Virus record (IMG/VR): IMGVR_UViG_3300046171_000314
Location: 83,879-147,878 of that record
Origin: a virus
Length of the DNA stretch: 64,000 bases
Reading direction: 5' to 3' (one strand)
Shown here piece after piece: positions 42,331-50,738 of the stretch; within the stretch, counting starts at the first letter, position 1, and each line of letters opens with the position of its first letter. The translations under genes were made by a program, and so were the position numbers. The notes under the pieces are model-generated. The model worked only from the letters and a program-made list of their open reading frames with translations. It was not told where the DNA came from and searched no databases.

Positions 42331-42687
42331 ATGTCTGACAATGAAGAAAAATTAGTAAATTTGGGTCTTGGTGATGCCATTCTCAGGTTGGTGCGTGTTC
42401 AATTTCAGCATCATATGAATTTTGGAGATACCAATAAAGCAAACAAAGAAGAAACACAAATGATTGTTGAGGCTCTTAATCAATATGAGTTAGACTTAGG
42501 GTTTGATTGTAATATGGATGGTGTTCCTGATACCATTGGGGATATAGCAGCCTTGAACAGCCTTAATATATTTAATGTGTCTGCGAAGACTTCTTGTTGT
42601 CGGATTTCTTTCACAGGAGAGAAGGAAGAGACCCCCAAGAAGAAGAGCACGATTCGTAGAAAGAAAACAAGTTCACGAAGAAAATAG
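42331..42687 (+). CDS. Hypothetical protein
   Basis: 118 residues from ATG 42331, after AGGAG. Helical N-terminal half (DAILRLVRVQFQHHMNFG) and a short basic end (KKKSTIRRKKTSSRRK); C-rich spot KTSCCRISF. Unrecognised. It begins an operon with the membrane protein and decoration-like protein downstream. Confidence 0.5.
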   Translation: MSDNEEKLVNLGLGDAILRLVRVQFQHHMNFGDTNKANKEETQMIVEALNQYELDLGFDCNMDGVPDTIGDIAALNSLNIFNVSAKTSCCRISFTGEKEETPKKKSTIRRKKTSSRRK

Positions 42688-42696
42688 GAGAATAAA

Positions 42697-43011
42697 ATGT
42701 ATCCAACTTTTGTTTTATTGCTTATGGCATACGCCATTTGTTTTGGTATCCAACACAAAGTGCCCTTCTTTCATAGAAAGTTTGGTTGGGTAGACAGTAT
42801 GCTCGAATGTACATACTGCACAGGTTTCCACGCAGGGTGGATTACTTGGGCATTAACACACGCACTTCTTTGGAAAGCCCCTGCGGAATCCATAGGTGGA
42901 AATATCTTGTCAGTTATCTCTTGGGCTTTTGCTTCTGCTATCTTTTGCTATATTGCGGATGCTCTTGTGAAATGGTTCGAGGTTAATTCTGTTGAGATTG
43001 AGGAAGAGTAG
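42697..43011 (+). CDS. DUF1360-like membrane protein
   Basis: 104 residues. Three hydrophobic segments (YPTFVLLLMAYAICFGI; WITWALTHALLW; ILSVISWAFASAIFCYIADA) and a C-x-Y-C-x-G-F-H-A-G-W motif (ECTYCTGFHAGWI) match the DUF1360 type of small phage membrane proteins. The acidic end EIEEE is cytoplasmic. Its function is unknown; insertion in the host membrane late in infection is plausible. Confidence 0.6.
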   Translation: MYPTFVLLLMAYAICFGIQHKVPFFHRKFGWVDSMLECTYCTGFHAGWITWALTHALLWKAPAESIGGNILSVISWAFASAIFCYIADALVKWFEVNSVEIEEE

Positions 43012-43419
43012 ATGCCAATTGCTAGACAAGGGACTAGCAGTGGTGGGTCTTCCTTTGCTCACCCCTTTCCTGCAAATGAACTTATCCCACAAGGCTCTTT
43101 GGTGGCTGTCACACACTCAGGTGGAAACACAGAAATAGAGTTAGCACAACCAAGCACCAATGGGGAACGAGCCTTAGGTTTTGCGGTGGATGAGATTGCC
43201 GAAAATGCCACAGGCAAGTTCATAGTTAGTCGAGGGGCTTTGGTGACACCTGTGATAGCAGGAGGGGGAACGTTCACCCCTAATGACCCTGTGTATATGG
43301 TGGCGAATGGGGAGGTTTCACAAACACCTCCTTCTCAGGGTACAGTTACAATGATTGGTTATGCCACATCAACAACCGAACTTATACTTACAACAGATTT
43401 CAGGTTTATAAGACCATAA
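43012..43419 (+). CDS. Capsid decoration-like protein
   Basis: 135 residues, beta-rich with the pattern of DUF2190-type capsid cement proteins: an N-terminal SLVAVTHSGGNTEI strand pair, GERALGFAVDEIAEN, GALVTPVIAGGGTFTPNDPV and a final LILTTDF. It follows the preceding stop with no gap. It probably binds the outer capsid. Confidence 0.5.
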   Translation: MPIARQGTSSGGSSFAHPFPANELIPQGSLVAVTHSGGNTEIELAQPSTNGERALGFAVDEIAENATGKFIVSRGALVTPVIAGGGTFTPNDPVYMVANGEVSQTPPSQGTVTMIGYATSTTELILTTDFRFIRP

Positions 43420-43454
43420 ACTTGGTACAATAACAAACAAATTAGGAGAGCAAT

Positions 43455-44456
43455 ATGCAATTCACAAAGGGCACATTCCAAGAGTTCCGAGCGACAACCA
43501 AAGTACATTTGGGACAGGCAGGGATAGATATTCATCAGGATGACATCATTGAGTTTGATGGTCAGACATTAAATTATGGAGGCAATACTCACCAAGTTCC
43601 AACACTACGCTCGGCTATAAAGGCAGGGTGGTTTGTTTCTTCTACGGACACAACCTCTAAGTATGTTCCAAAGAGTGCTTCTATTTCTATTCGTTCAGCG
43701 AACACAGATGAGAAGAAGCAAATGTCTGTTAAGACAGTTCAGAATGAGGAGAGGGTTGTTGGGCGAGTTCCTGAAAAAGAAGATCCTTCAAAGGTGCAAG
43801 TTCAAGATGAGGGTACTCCTGTAAAGACGACATTAAAAACCTCCACTAAACAGAAGACCGTATTGACAGACAAGACAAATGTTGATCAAGAGGTCTCTAA
43901 ACTTGAAAACACACAGGTGAAGTCAAGCAAGTATCAGGTCGTTCGACAAGAAGATCAACGAGTGGAAACCTCACGAACCCCAAGTCCAAAAGCCTCTGTA
44001 CAAACAAGCAGAGATGATGGGGCGATTGTTGCAGGCAAGATAAAAAGTCCTGCCAAACAAAAGATTTCCCTTGATGGGACAAACAAGTCTTTTGATCAAG
44101 TGTATGCCCCAAAGAAAGCAGAGATTTTCAAGGTCGCTAAGGCAACAGGGGATGTCGATGAGCAAATAGAGGGCGAGGAACTTACGGAACTTTTGCCTGA
44201 GGCTGCGGTAGCCAAAACCACAATGCCAAGTGATGAGGTACAAGAAGAGGTACAAGTTGAGGTACAAGTTGAGGTACAAGATGAAACCGAAACACCGAAG
44301 GCGGAGTCTTTCGATTGGGATGTAAAAGCAAATTGGAGAACTCGTGTAAAGAAAGCCACTGCTTTGTACAATTCTGATAGGGATTTGTACAATCAAGTTC
44401 TTTTGTTAGAAACCGATGCGGTTAAGAAGAGAATCCTAGACGCTATTTCTGAATAG
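43455..44456 (+). CDS. Virion-associated protein with Val/Glu repeats
   Basis: 333 residues. The N-terminal ~80 (DDIIEFDGQTLNYGGNTHQV then PTLRSAIKAGWFV) look like a phage surface module. The middle is unordered K/T/Q/E. Residues near 260 repeat EVQV/EVQE, encoded by four 12-bp tandem repeats. The C-terminal ~45 are a helical SFDWDVKANWRTRVKKATAL domain. Function unknown. Confidence 0.5.
   Translation: MQFTKGTFQEFRATTKVHLGQAGIDIHQDDIIEFDGQTLNYGGNTHQVPTLRSAIKAGWFVSSTDTTSKYVPKSASISIRSANTDEKKQMSVKTVQNEERVVGRVPEKEDPSKVQVQDEGTPVKTTLKTSTKQKTVLTDKTNVDQEVSKLENTQVKSSKYQVVRQEDQRVETSRTPSPKASVQTSRDDGAIVAGKIKSPAKQKISLDGTNKSFDQVYAPKKAEIFKVAKATGDVDEQIEGEELTELLPEAAVAKTTMPSDEVQEEVQVEVQVEVQDETETPKAESFDWDVKANWRTRVKKATALYNSDRDLYNQVLLLETDAVKKRILDAISE
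44235..44282 (+). repeat. Four tandem 12-bp repeats
   Basis: GAGGTACAAG plus two variable bases occurs four times at 12-bp spacing (44235, 44247, 44259, 44271), encoding repeated EVQ(E/V). Copy-number variation would be expected between related phages. Confidence 0.85.
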
Positions 44457-44458
44457 TC

Positions 44459-44476
44459 GATAAATCTTTTATATTT
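44459..44476 (+). promoter_or_regulatory. Late-type promoter motif
   Basis: GATAAATCTTTTATATTT lies four bases after the TAG stop codon of the preceding gene and 41 bp before ATG 44518. Confidence 0.5.
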
Positions 44477-44480
44477 TGTG

Positions 44481-44511
44481 CCCCAATGAGTAATATATAT
44501 ATTCATTGGGG
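44481..44511 (+). promoter_or_regulatory. Leader hairpin covering ribosome binding site
   Basis: CCCCAATGA (44481-44489) pairs perfectly with TCATTGGGG (44503-44511) across an AT-rich 13-base loop. The 3' arm contains the GGGG that serves as ribosome binding site for ATG 44518, so folding should reduce initiation. Similar structures precede 37390 and 56126. Confidence 0.6.
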
Positions 44512-44517
44512 TTTCTT

Positions 44518-45534
44518 ATGAAGAAGACAGCAAGTTCGAGTTATGCTTCGTGGGCATTGATCACAGAAGGAGTCACTTCGGCTAGAGTCGAGGCGTATCG
44601 TCTTCGGCACTTATTAAATCGTACTATGGAGTTGGTTGAAAATTCTGAGAAGAAAGACCACCTCTATCAAGTGGGAGGGGATATCATTATGGGCTTCCCT
44701 CAAAGACTTCATAGGTTGGAAGAGACCTTAGATAGAACATCGTATGCCCTGTCTAAAATGGGCGAAGCACACCTTAGAGAAAGACTTCCTATCTCTGACA
44801 GGGAGTTGGTCGAAGAGAGCATAGAAAGGGCTGCTCCGCTATCCCCTGCTATGAGTAGAGCCGCAAAGAATGTGGCTCGCATTGCAAGCCGAAAAGAATT
44901 CTTTGACTTCTTGAAGAAATACTATGACAACATTCCTAATGCTCCACAACAGAAGACCGCTATTCTGCAATTCATCAAGTTTTGGTTCTTGGATAGTTTG
45001 GCGAAGATACCTGCAAAGGATGAGGCTTGGTTTGCTAAGAATAACATTTCCCAAGAGACTCCTCCTTTTGAGTTCCCTTTGAAGGCAAAGGTTGGGTATG
45101 GGGGAGGTAGTTTAACTATTAGCCCTAATGTCAAATTCAGATTCACCTCTCATTCTGTTGTTCGTTCTGTACTAAGAAATGTTTCTCTCAGAGAAGCAAT
45201 GAATGCCGTTCGTGAGCAACTTTTGTCGGTTTCAAAGAACCCTTCTGATATGAATCGAAGGTCACGATTTTTCAGTATGTTCAACGACAAACTTGTTGCA
45301 CATGGCAGAGGATCTATTCAGGTTTGGTACACCATAAGTGGTTTCCAACCTTATTCGTACCCCAATAACGCAGTGATACCAAAGGGTTCGGTGATCACAA
45401 TACACACCATTATCCAAGATGGGCAAGTGGAGAGAGCAGGGTCTGTAGATTTGAGCAAGTGGTTTGATCCACAGATTATTGGATTAAGTTCTTGGGATGA
45501 TATGGATTGGAACACAGTAAAAGACAGAAGGTAG
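44518..45534 (+). CDS. Hypothetical virion protein
   Basis: 338 residues from ATG 44518; a TTG at 44506 lies inside the leader hairpin and is rejected. Helical N-terminal ~130 with NVARIASRKEFFDFLKKYYD near the tag pattern, then a beta-richer part (FPLKAKVGYGGGSLTISPNV). No known motif. It sits between fibre and basic proteins. Confidence 0.5.
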   Translation: MKKTASSSYASWALITEGVTSARVEAYRLRHLLNRTMELVENSEKKDHLYQVGGDIIMGFPQRLHRLEETLDRTSYALSKMGEAHLRERLPISDRELVEESIERAAPLSPAMSRAAKNVARIASRKEFFDFLKKYYDNIPNAPQQKTAILQFIKFWFLDSLAKIPAKDEAWFAKNNISQETPPFEFPLKAKVGYGGGSLTISPNVKFRFTSHSVVRSVLRNVSLREAMNAVREQLLSVSKNPSDMNRRSRFFSMFNDKLVAHGRGSIQVWYTISGFQPYSYPNNAVIPKGSVITIHTIIQDGQVERAGSVDLSKWFDPQIIGLSSWDDMDWNTVKDRR

Positions 45535-45538
45535 TTAG

Positions 45539-46318
45539 GTGAAAAAAGGATCAAAAACCGCTTATAGTCCGCCTGCATCCGAACTTCCGGGTCAGCAGAC
45601 CTATGTCCGAGAAAAGGATGATACAGGATCAGGTGATAAGGACAGATCCCCTGATAGTGTTTTATCGCCTGACAAAGCCACACCTAGATCTCCAACTAGA
45701 CCCGACAGCAATAAAGAAGACAACATCACACACTTGGGACCTACCACATTCAATGTTCCTGATGGCACAGCAGATGAGATTAAATCTCGAACTAGACCTG
45801 CGGAGGGTGAGCAATATGGACACCCCTATAACGATCAAACCACGAATGTTCGGATAAAGAAAGACAGAAGAACCGCATCAGTTGGAAGAGCACTTGAACA
45901 ACAAATGACTCAAAGAGTTGCGAGTGCTTGGATAAAGAAAGCGGTTATTCGTGTTCGTGAAAGACCCCACGTAAAATCAAAAGGGCTGTTTAATACTCGA
46001 TACAAAAGAGATAAGCCTAAGTCGCAACAGAACCAACACCCCAATAAAGATAAGTTGAAGAAGAAAAGATACTATCGACGAAACAAGGCGAAGATTAGGC
46101 GAAAGAACAATATAAGATACAAGAGAAAGTATAAGAACAATCAGCGGTGGAAAAAAGTGCAACAGCGAAGGAAGGAGAACCCTGCCAAGCACGTTAGAAA
46201 ATCCCCCAACAAGTCCTTGTTGAAAAGAAATAGAAAGAAGCACCAAAAGAACTATAAGAACAGAAATAAGAGTGCCTTGTTGCAAAGAGTAGTAGACAGG
46301 TATTTGCTCTCTGAATAG
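45539..46318 (+). CDS. Highly basic Lys/Arg-rich protein with tag motifs
   Basis: 259 residues, GTG start. The N-terminal half is disordered-looking. RVASAWIKKAVIRVRERP near 125 is the recurring tag, and the C-terminus (LLQRVVDRYLLSE) carries it again. Residues 145-245 are almost entirely K, R, N, Q and Y. Such composition fits nucleic-acid binding, for example DNA condensation in the head. Its neighbour at 46357 has a similar basic block. Confidence 0.55.
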   Translation: MKKGSKTAYSPPASELPGQQTYVREKDDTGSGDKDRSPDSVLSPDKATPRSPTRPDSNKEDNITHLGPTTFNVPDGTADEIKSRTRPAEGEQYGHPYNDQTTNVRIKKDRRTASVGRALEQQMTQRVASAWIKKAVIRVRERPHVKSKGLFNTRYKRDKPKSQQNQHPNKDKLKKKRYYRRNKAKIRRKNNIRYKRKYKNNQRWKKVQQRRKENPAKHVRKSPNKSLLKRNRKKHQKNYKNRNKSALLQRVVDRYLLSE

Positions 46319-46332
46319 TTGGTTTATATTTT
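46313..46332 (+). promoter_or_regulatory. Late-type promoter motif (degenerate)
   Basis: GAATAGTTGGTTTATATTTT, spanning the end of the basic-protein gene, 24 bp before ATG 46357. Confidence 0.35.
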
Positions 46333-46356
46333 TGATTGGTTTAGATTGAGGTTTTT

Positions 46357-47267
46357 ATGAGTGAATATGATGAAATCATTGAGGAAGAGTCTGAGGAAGA
46401 ATCTGAAGAGGATCATCTTGCAGTTAGTAGGATGCCTGAGACCCAAAGACGACAGATGAACAAGTCTCGCAAAAAAAACAAGGGCAAAAATCAGGGTGGA
46501 AAAAGAAAGAGAAGAAAAAAAGACAAGAAGAAGCGAAGAGAGAATAGATCAAAAATAAAGAGGTACAATAAAAGAAGGAATAAAAAGCCTTGGGGGGGGC
46601 TAGGGGGGCAGCCGAGAGAGTAGCGGCAAGATGGCTCAATGCGGACTTTCTCTATGAGAAAAGACCCCCTGAGGAAGATGAGATTTATTATCCAAGTGGC
46701 ACAAACTATTCTCCGAGTGGGGGTAATGGTTACTATAAGTTCGACCCTTCTAATAAAGAAAGAAAACCCTCTGAGGTTCAGAACACAGATGGGGAACAGC
46801 CTGATGTTGGAAACACATCAAGGGTTGTACCGAATGGGCAGTTTGTGAAAGCCTCTGACCATCCTCAATCGCTCAAGGACTTGGTTAATCGAGAGATAGA
46901 TTTGATAGGAGAATTGAATAAATTGGAAAAGGCTTTCAAAGAAACAGAGTCTTCTCGAAATGGCGAACGCCTAAAAGTTCATCGCTTGAGCAGAGAACAA
47001 TCTGAACACTTTAAGAAGATACTTATATTACTTGATGAGGAAGCCCACATTGAACAAGCAGTCAGCCTCGCAGATGCGATTGACCTACTAGGAAACCTCC
47101 GCAGAGAACTACTTATCCGACGGGAGAGTGTGCGAGAAAAACTTAGAGAAATCAGAAAAGAAATAAAAGAGTGGAACGAAGCAGAAGATAAAAGAATGGA
47201 AAAGATGATGAGAGAGATGTTCAATCGAGTAGCCCATCGATACTTACAGGGGAACTTGAAATGCTAA
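46357..47267 (+). CDS. Basic tagged protein, frameshifted at a G8 run
   Basis: The first frame (46357-46623) is acidic, then strongly K/R-rich (SRKKNKGKNQGGKRKRRKK). The next frame, without a usable start, continues AERVAARWLNADFLYEKRP and ends FNRVAHRYLQGNLKC at 47267. One missing base in GGGGGGGG (46592-46599), or in the nearby G6, restores ~302 residues. The tag is thus present in the middle and at the C-terminus. The C-terminal half is helical (REIDLIGELNKLEKAFKETE). It overlaps the aldolase gene by seven bases. Confidence 0.5.
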
Positions 47268-47906
47268 CTGCTATGGGCGATGTAATGAGAGAGGCATACA
47301 AGCGAGGTTGGATAACAACTCGTGATGGAAACATCTCCGTTATGATGACCGAAAGGAACATCTTGTATATCACACCAAGCGGTTGGCGAAAAACCATTCT
47401 TCATCCTGAGCATCTTATTCGTATTCCAACGAATGGCGACCTCTTGAACTTGGGCGAGACTGAAAACGCAAGTGGTGAATTAGAGATGCATTGGTTGTTA
47501 CAAAAAGACTATTCTCGAACTAGGGCGATAGTCCACCTTCACCCAACATACACAATCGCTGCTATGTTGAGGGGCTTCAATCTCCAACACTTATCAAACC
47601 ATTTTCCCGAACTTTCTCGATACACAAGAGTGGGAAAGACAGTGCCTATTCTCCCTGTTACATCTCCTGAATTAGCCACAGCAACAGCAGCGTCTTTTGA
47701 GGTGTCTAAGAAAGGAAAGTTGTCTTGTGATATTGTTGGACAAACGGGGCACGGAGTTTGTGCTGCCGCTAAGAATCCTTGGGGATGCCTTCGAACACAT
47801 TGAAAGGTTAGAGCATATTTGTCAAATCACATTGGCAAGTGGTGTTAATCCTTCTTTTTTTACACCGCCTCCTATTAATCGGAGTGGTAGGGAGTCTATG
47901 TTATGA
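47261..47906 (+). CDS. Class II aldolase-like protein, frameshifted at a G4 run
   Basis: The first frame gives TTRDGNISVMM, NILYITPSGWRKTILHPEHL, NASGELEMHWLLQKDY and AIVHLHPTYTIAAML (zinc HxH), the signature of the class II aldolase/adducin superfamily, and a third His in GQTGHGVCAA. It breaks at CCTTGGGGATGCC; skipping one G (47781-47784) continues DAFEHIERLEHICQITLASG, the usual C-terminal helix. Full product ~215 residues. Such enzymes cut or epimerise sugar phosphates; the substrate is unknown. It is an unusual metabolic gene in a phage tail region, between tagged proteins. Confidence 0.65.
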
Positions 47907-49036
47907 TTAAAAAAGTTGCTTTCAGATATATTTTGGCAAAGACTATGGATGAACTGATCGCAGGCACATCTCGAAAGGTTGTCGATAGAGCCTCTTCTCT
48001 CTCTGTAATTAACAACAATGATGGGTCATTTACTGTCACAGGAGGAAAAGGTAAGCACACGGTAAAGGTTCAAAGAAAGGGCGTTGATGTAAAGGTGTCT
48101 TGTACCTGTAATGGTTGGGTTTTTCAGGGTTCGGAATACTATGCCGATAAGAGAAACTATTTATTAGGCAAGCCGAAGGGAACTCTCACTCCACCAAGAA
48201 TAAGAGATCCGAAGGGAATAAACCTTGTTTGCAAACACGTTGTAGCAACCTTTCAACAGTTGCAAGCGGCAATGATTCGTATGGGTAAGAGAGAAAACAT
48301 CCTCAAGCACAAGATGGTACAAAAAGATGTCTGCCAAAGTCCTACTAAGTGGGACAATGTTCTCGATGTAATTGAGTTTGACGACGAACTAGATTTCACG
48401 ACAAAAGATGAGTTCTTGATAGCGGATACTATAAGAAAAGACCAAGAATACCAATCGAGTTTCAATGTCCAACACCCTAATGTTTATAGGAAAGGCAGGA
48501 AGGTGAAGGATAAAAACCAACTTATTAAGGCTAAATTTATTATTAGTTTCACAGAGCACGCTATTACTCGTGTTATTGCACGAGGTTTCAACACAAAGAC
48601 GTTGGTAATTGGTATACTTAGAGCAATGGATGACCCCAAGAAGTTCGCTAAGAAATTCACCAAAGGCAAAAAAAATGATGGCTATATCAAGGTCGATAAC
48701 GCTTTGTGCGTGCTTTATACACACAGTCTTAATAATCCCCTTTCTTATCGAAATAAAGACAATAATCCTGACGCTATTTCGTACATAGAGGAGGTGGATA
48801 AGATTGTTCTAGGGAAAAACATTCATTTTCGAGTTCACACTGTGTATGACCCAAACGACAAAGGTTATGGCAATCCTTTGGGTGCAGGGAACGCAGGACA
48901 GTACCTTCCTTGTTTGGTAGAAACAGACGAGAACTATGACACTCACGATTCGAAAAAACAAGACTCGGATTATGATTGGAAAGCAAGGTTTGGTACTATG
49001 GTCAAGAGCCTAGCCGATAGATGGCTGCTCCAATAA
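47903..49036 (+). CDS. SWIM zinc-finger protein with terminal tags
   Basis: 377 residues, ATGA overlap with the aldolase. It starts IKKVAFRYILAK and ends VKSLADRWLLQ, carrying the tag at both ends. C67-x-C69 and C110-x-H112 (SCTCNGW; LVCKHVV) form a SWIM finger with an unusually long 40-residue insert. The rest is alpha/beta with no known motif (ITRVIARGFNTKTLVIGILR). It may bind DNA or a virion protein. Distinct from the minus-strand SWIM protein at 27075. Confidence 0.65.
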   Translation: MIKKVAFRYILAKTMDELIAGTSRKVVDRASSLSVINNNDGSFTVTGGKGKHTVKVQRKGVDVKVSCTCNGWVFQGSEYYADKRNYLLGKPKGTLTPPRIRDPKGINLVCKHVVATFQQLQAAMIRMGKRENILKHKMVQKDVCQSPTKWDNVLDVIEFDDELDFTTKDEFLIADTIRKDQEYQSSFNVQHPNVYRKGRKVKDKNQLIKAKFIISFTEHAITRVIARGFNTKTLVIGILRAMDDPKKFAKKFTKGKKNDGYIKVDNALCVLYTHSLNNPLSYRNKDNNPDAISYIEEVDKIVLGKNIHFRVHTVYDPNDKGYGNPLGAGNAGQYLPCLVETDENYDTHDSKKQDSDYDWKARFGTMVKSLADRWLLQ

Positions 49037-49072
49037 TAAGACTATAAAAAAGTAAAACAAAGGAAACTCTGT

Positions 49073-49468
49073 ATGCCAACCTATACCTATCAATGTCATT
49101 CTTGTGGAACTCAGTTCGATGCTATGCGTTCTTTTTCAGATAAGTCCCAACAAGCCTGTGCTTCTTGTGGGTCTCTTGAAACCAAAAGACAACTGACAAG
49201 ACCGAACTTCATCTTGAAGGGTGATGGTTGGACAGGAAAGAACATTAAGATCAAAGGACAGATGCGACAGAAGAATCGTGCTATCGCTCCAAAGGAGCAA
49301 GCCTTTGCTCGTGAGTCCAAAGAAATGAAAAGTATGCGTGTTCAACCAAATGTCGGTGGTGAGCAAGTAGATAGTTGGTCTGAGGCACAGCGGTTGGCTC
49401 AATCACAAGGTAAAGACGCAAGCACATACGACTCTCTTGTGAAGAAAGAGAAGAGAGGGGAACTGTGA
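49073..49468 (+). CDS. FmdB-like zinc-ribbon protein
   Basis: 131 residues. The N-terminal ~40 (PTYTYQCHSCGTQFDAMRSF and QQACASCGS) form a two-CxxC zinc ribbon of the FmdB regulatory type. The C-terminal part is basic, then helical. A similar protein is encoded at 61144. It overlaps the next gene (GTGA). Confidence 0.65.
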   Translation: MPTYTYQCHSCGTQFDAMRSFSDKSQQACASCGSLETKRQLTRPNFILKGDGWTGKNIKIKGQMRQKNRAIAPKEQAFARESKEMKSMRVQPNVGGEQVDSWSEAQRLAQSQGKDASTYDSLVKKEKRGEL

Positions 49469-50064
49469 GTCACGAAAGAAAACTACAAACCTTATTAGAT
49501 GCCGCTCTCGAAGAAGGTGATGCAGAATCCTTTTTTCAAGTTCAAAGTTTAGACGAAACACTTAATCTTTTATCTCCAAGCCCAATTGAGCAGTTGGCGG
49601 AGAGATTCAAGGCACTTATCAAAGCAAAGAAGTTCAATGATGCAAAGGTGTTCCTTCCGATCATTGATGCCGAGAAAGATCCAAAGTTGTCCAAAACTCT
49701 TCAAGATGTTGTATGGGAGTCTTGGGTTGCGGATTTCGCCTCTTATGTTCGTAAGAAGACCTATACCTATGACATTGATTTTGAAACACAACCCAAACAC
49801 CGATTACAGACAAAGTTTGTGTTTGAAGCAGAGGTTGTAACAGACCCTGCTTTCACTTATGGCTCTCAAGCAGAGGGTCAGATTCCTCATTTTGAGGAAA
49901 GACTGATGTACTTGGTAAGGGATTTCATCACACACATATATCACCACCAAGTTCTCCTTCATATGAAGTGGGATATAAAAGGTGAATTGGGGTATGAGGG
50001 TCAGATTTTGTTGAATCTTGAGATGAAGAATATCAGACTAAGAAATAGAGGATACTATGATTAA
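49465..50064 (+). CDS. Putative tail/neck protein, KLxxLLxxxxxxG N-terminal module
   Basis: 199 residues, GTG start overlapping the zinc-ribbon stop. The first ~55 (RKLQTLLDAALEEGDAESFF) resemble the N-terminal module at 20039 and 50739. The rest is alpha/beta (DFETQPKHRLQTKFVFEAEV). Unrecognised; likely a virion assembly protein by location. Confidence 0.5.
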   Translation: MSHERKLQTLLDAALEEGDAESFFQVQSLDETLNLLSPSPIEQLAERFKALIKAKKFNDAKVFLPIIDAEKDPKLSKTLQDVVWESWVADFASYVRKKTYTYDIDFETQPKHRLQTKFVFEAEVVTDPAFTYGSQAEGQIPHFEERLMYLVRDFITHIYHHQVLLHMKWDIKGELGYEGQILLNLEMKNIRLRNRGYYD

Positions 50065-50737
50065 AAATATTCGGTTGGTTGGTCGTCAAGACAATATGGT
50101 AGACATTATGATTCCTGATCGTAAGGGTGTGTCTGCCTATAAGATATTTGTAGCACCGACATTGAATGGGGCATACGATTTGAATCCTGCGACCACACAG
50201 TTGGTTGAGATCCTTGAGATCAAGCCCCAACAGGTGTATATCTCTCCCTCTTTGAAAAGACAGGGCAGGGAAAAGCAGATGGGAAGCAACAGAGGACTTT
50301 CTCGTGTTGTGTTCAGTATCAATGACTTTGCCGCAAGCAATCCTAATATTCCCAATGATGATCAGCAGTTCTATCTTCGAATTCAAGAAGTCGATATGTC
50401 AGGAACAGCGACAGGCTATTCTCCGATCTTGGTTATCCCTCCTCCTGAGGTATACTTTTTCAGAAAAGCCCCAATGACTTTGGTTGGGACAGCAGGCGGT
50501 TCAAGCAGTTCAGGATCTTTGCCAAATAATGCGGATATGAACTTTATCATTCCAAAGTATGCGACACATGTAGTGATAAAGCAAACATCAGGAACACTTC
50601 TTTTTTCCCCTCTTGAAAGTATGCCTTTCATTACGGTAGGGGACAGTCTTGTTTTGTTTAACACTGCCACCAAGCAATTCATTCTAAGTGGTGCGGCAGG
50701 CTTTGAGATATTCCTTTCGATAGAATTAGGGGATTAG
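50057..50737 (+). CDS. Virion structural protein
   Basis: 226 residues. Beta-rich: an N-terminal domain (GVSAYKIFVAPTLNGAYDLN; QVYISPSLKRQG) that looks like a fibronectin-type fold, then a Gly/Ser linker (TAGGSSSSGSLPNN) and a final domain of short strands (HVVIKQTSGTLLFSPLESMP). Likely a tail or baseplate surface protein. It overlaps the preceding gene by eight bases. Confidence 0.5.
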   Translation: MIKNIRLVGRQDNMVDIMIPDRKGVSAYKIFVAPTLNGAYDLNPATTQLVEILEIKPQQVYISPSLKRQGREKQMGSNRGLSRVVFSINDFAASNPNIPNDDQQFYLRIQEVDMSGTATGYSPILVIPPPEVYFFRKAPMTLVGTAGGSSSSGSLPNNADMNFIIPKYATHVVIKQTSGTLLFSPLESMPFITVGDSLVLFNTATKQFILSGAAGFEIFLSIELGD

Positions 50738-50738
50738 T

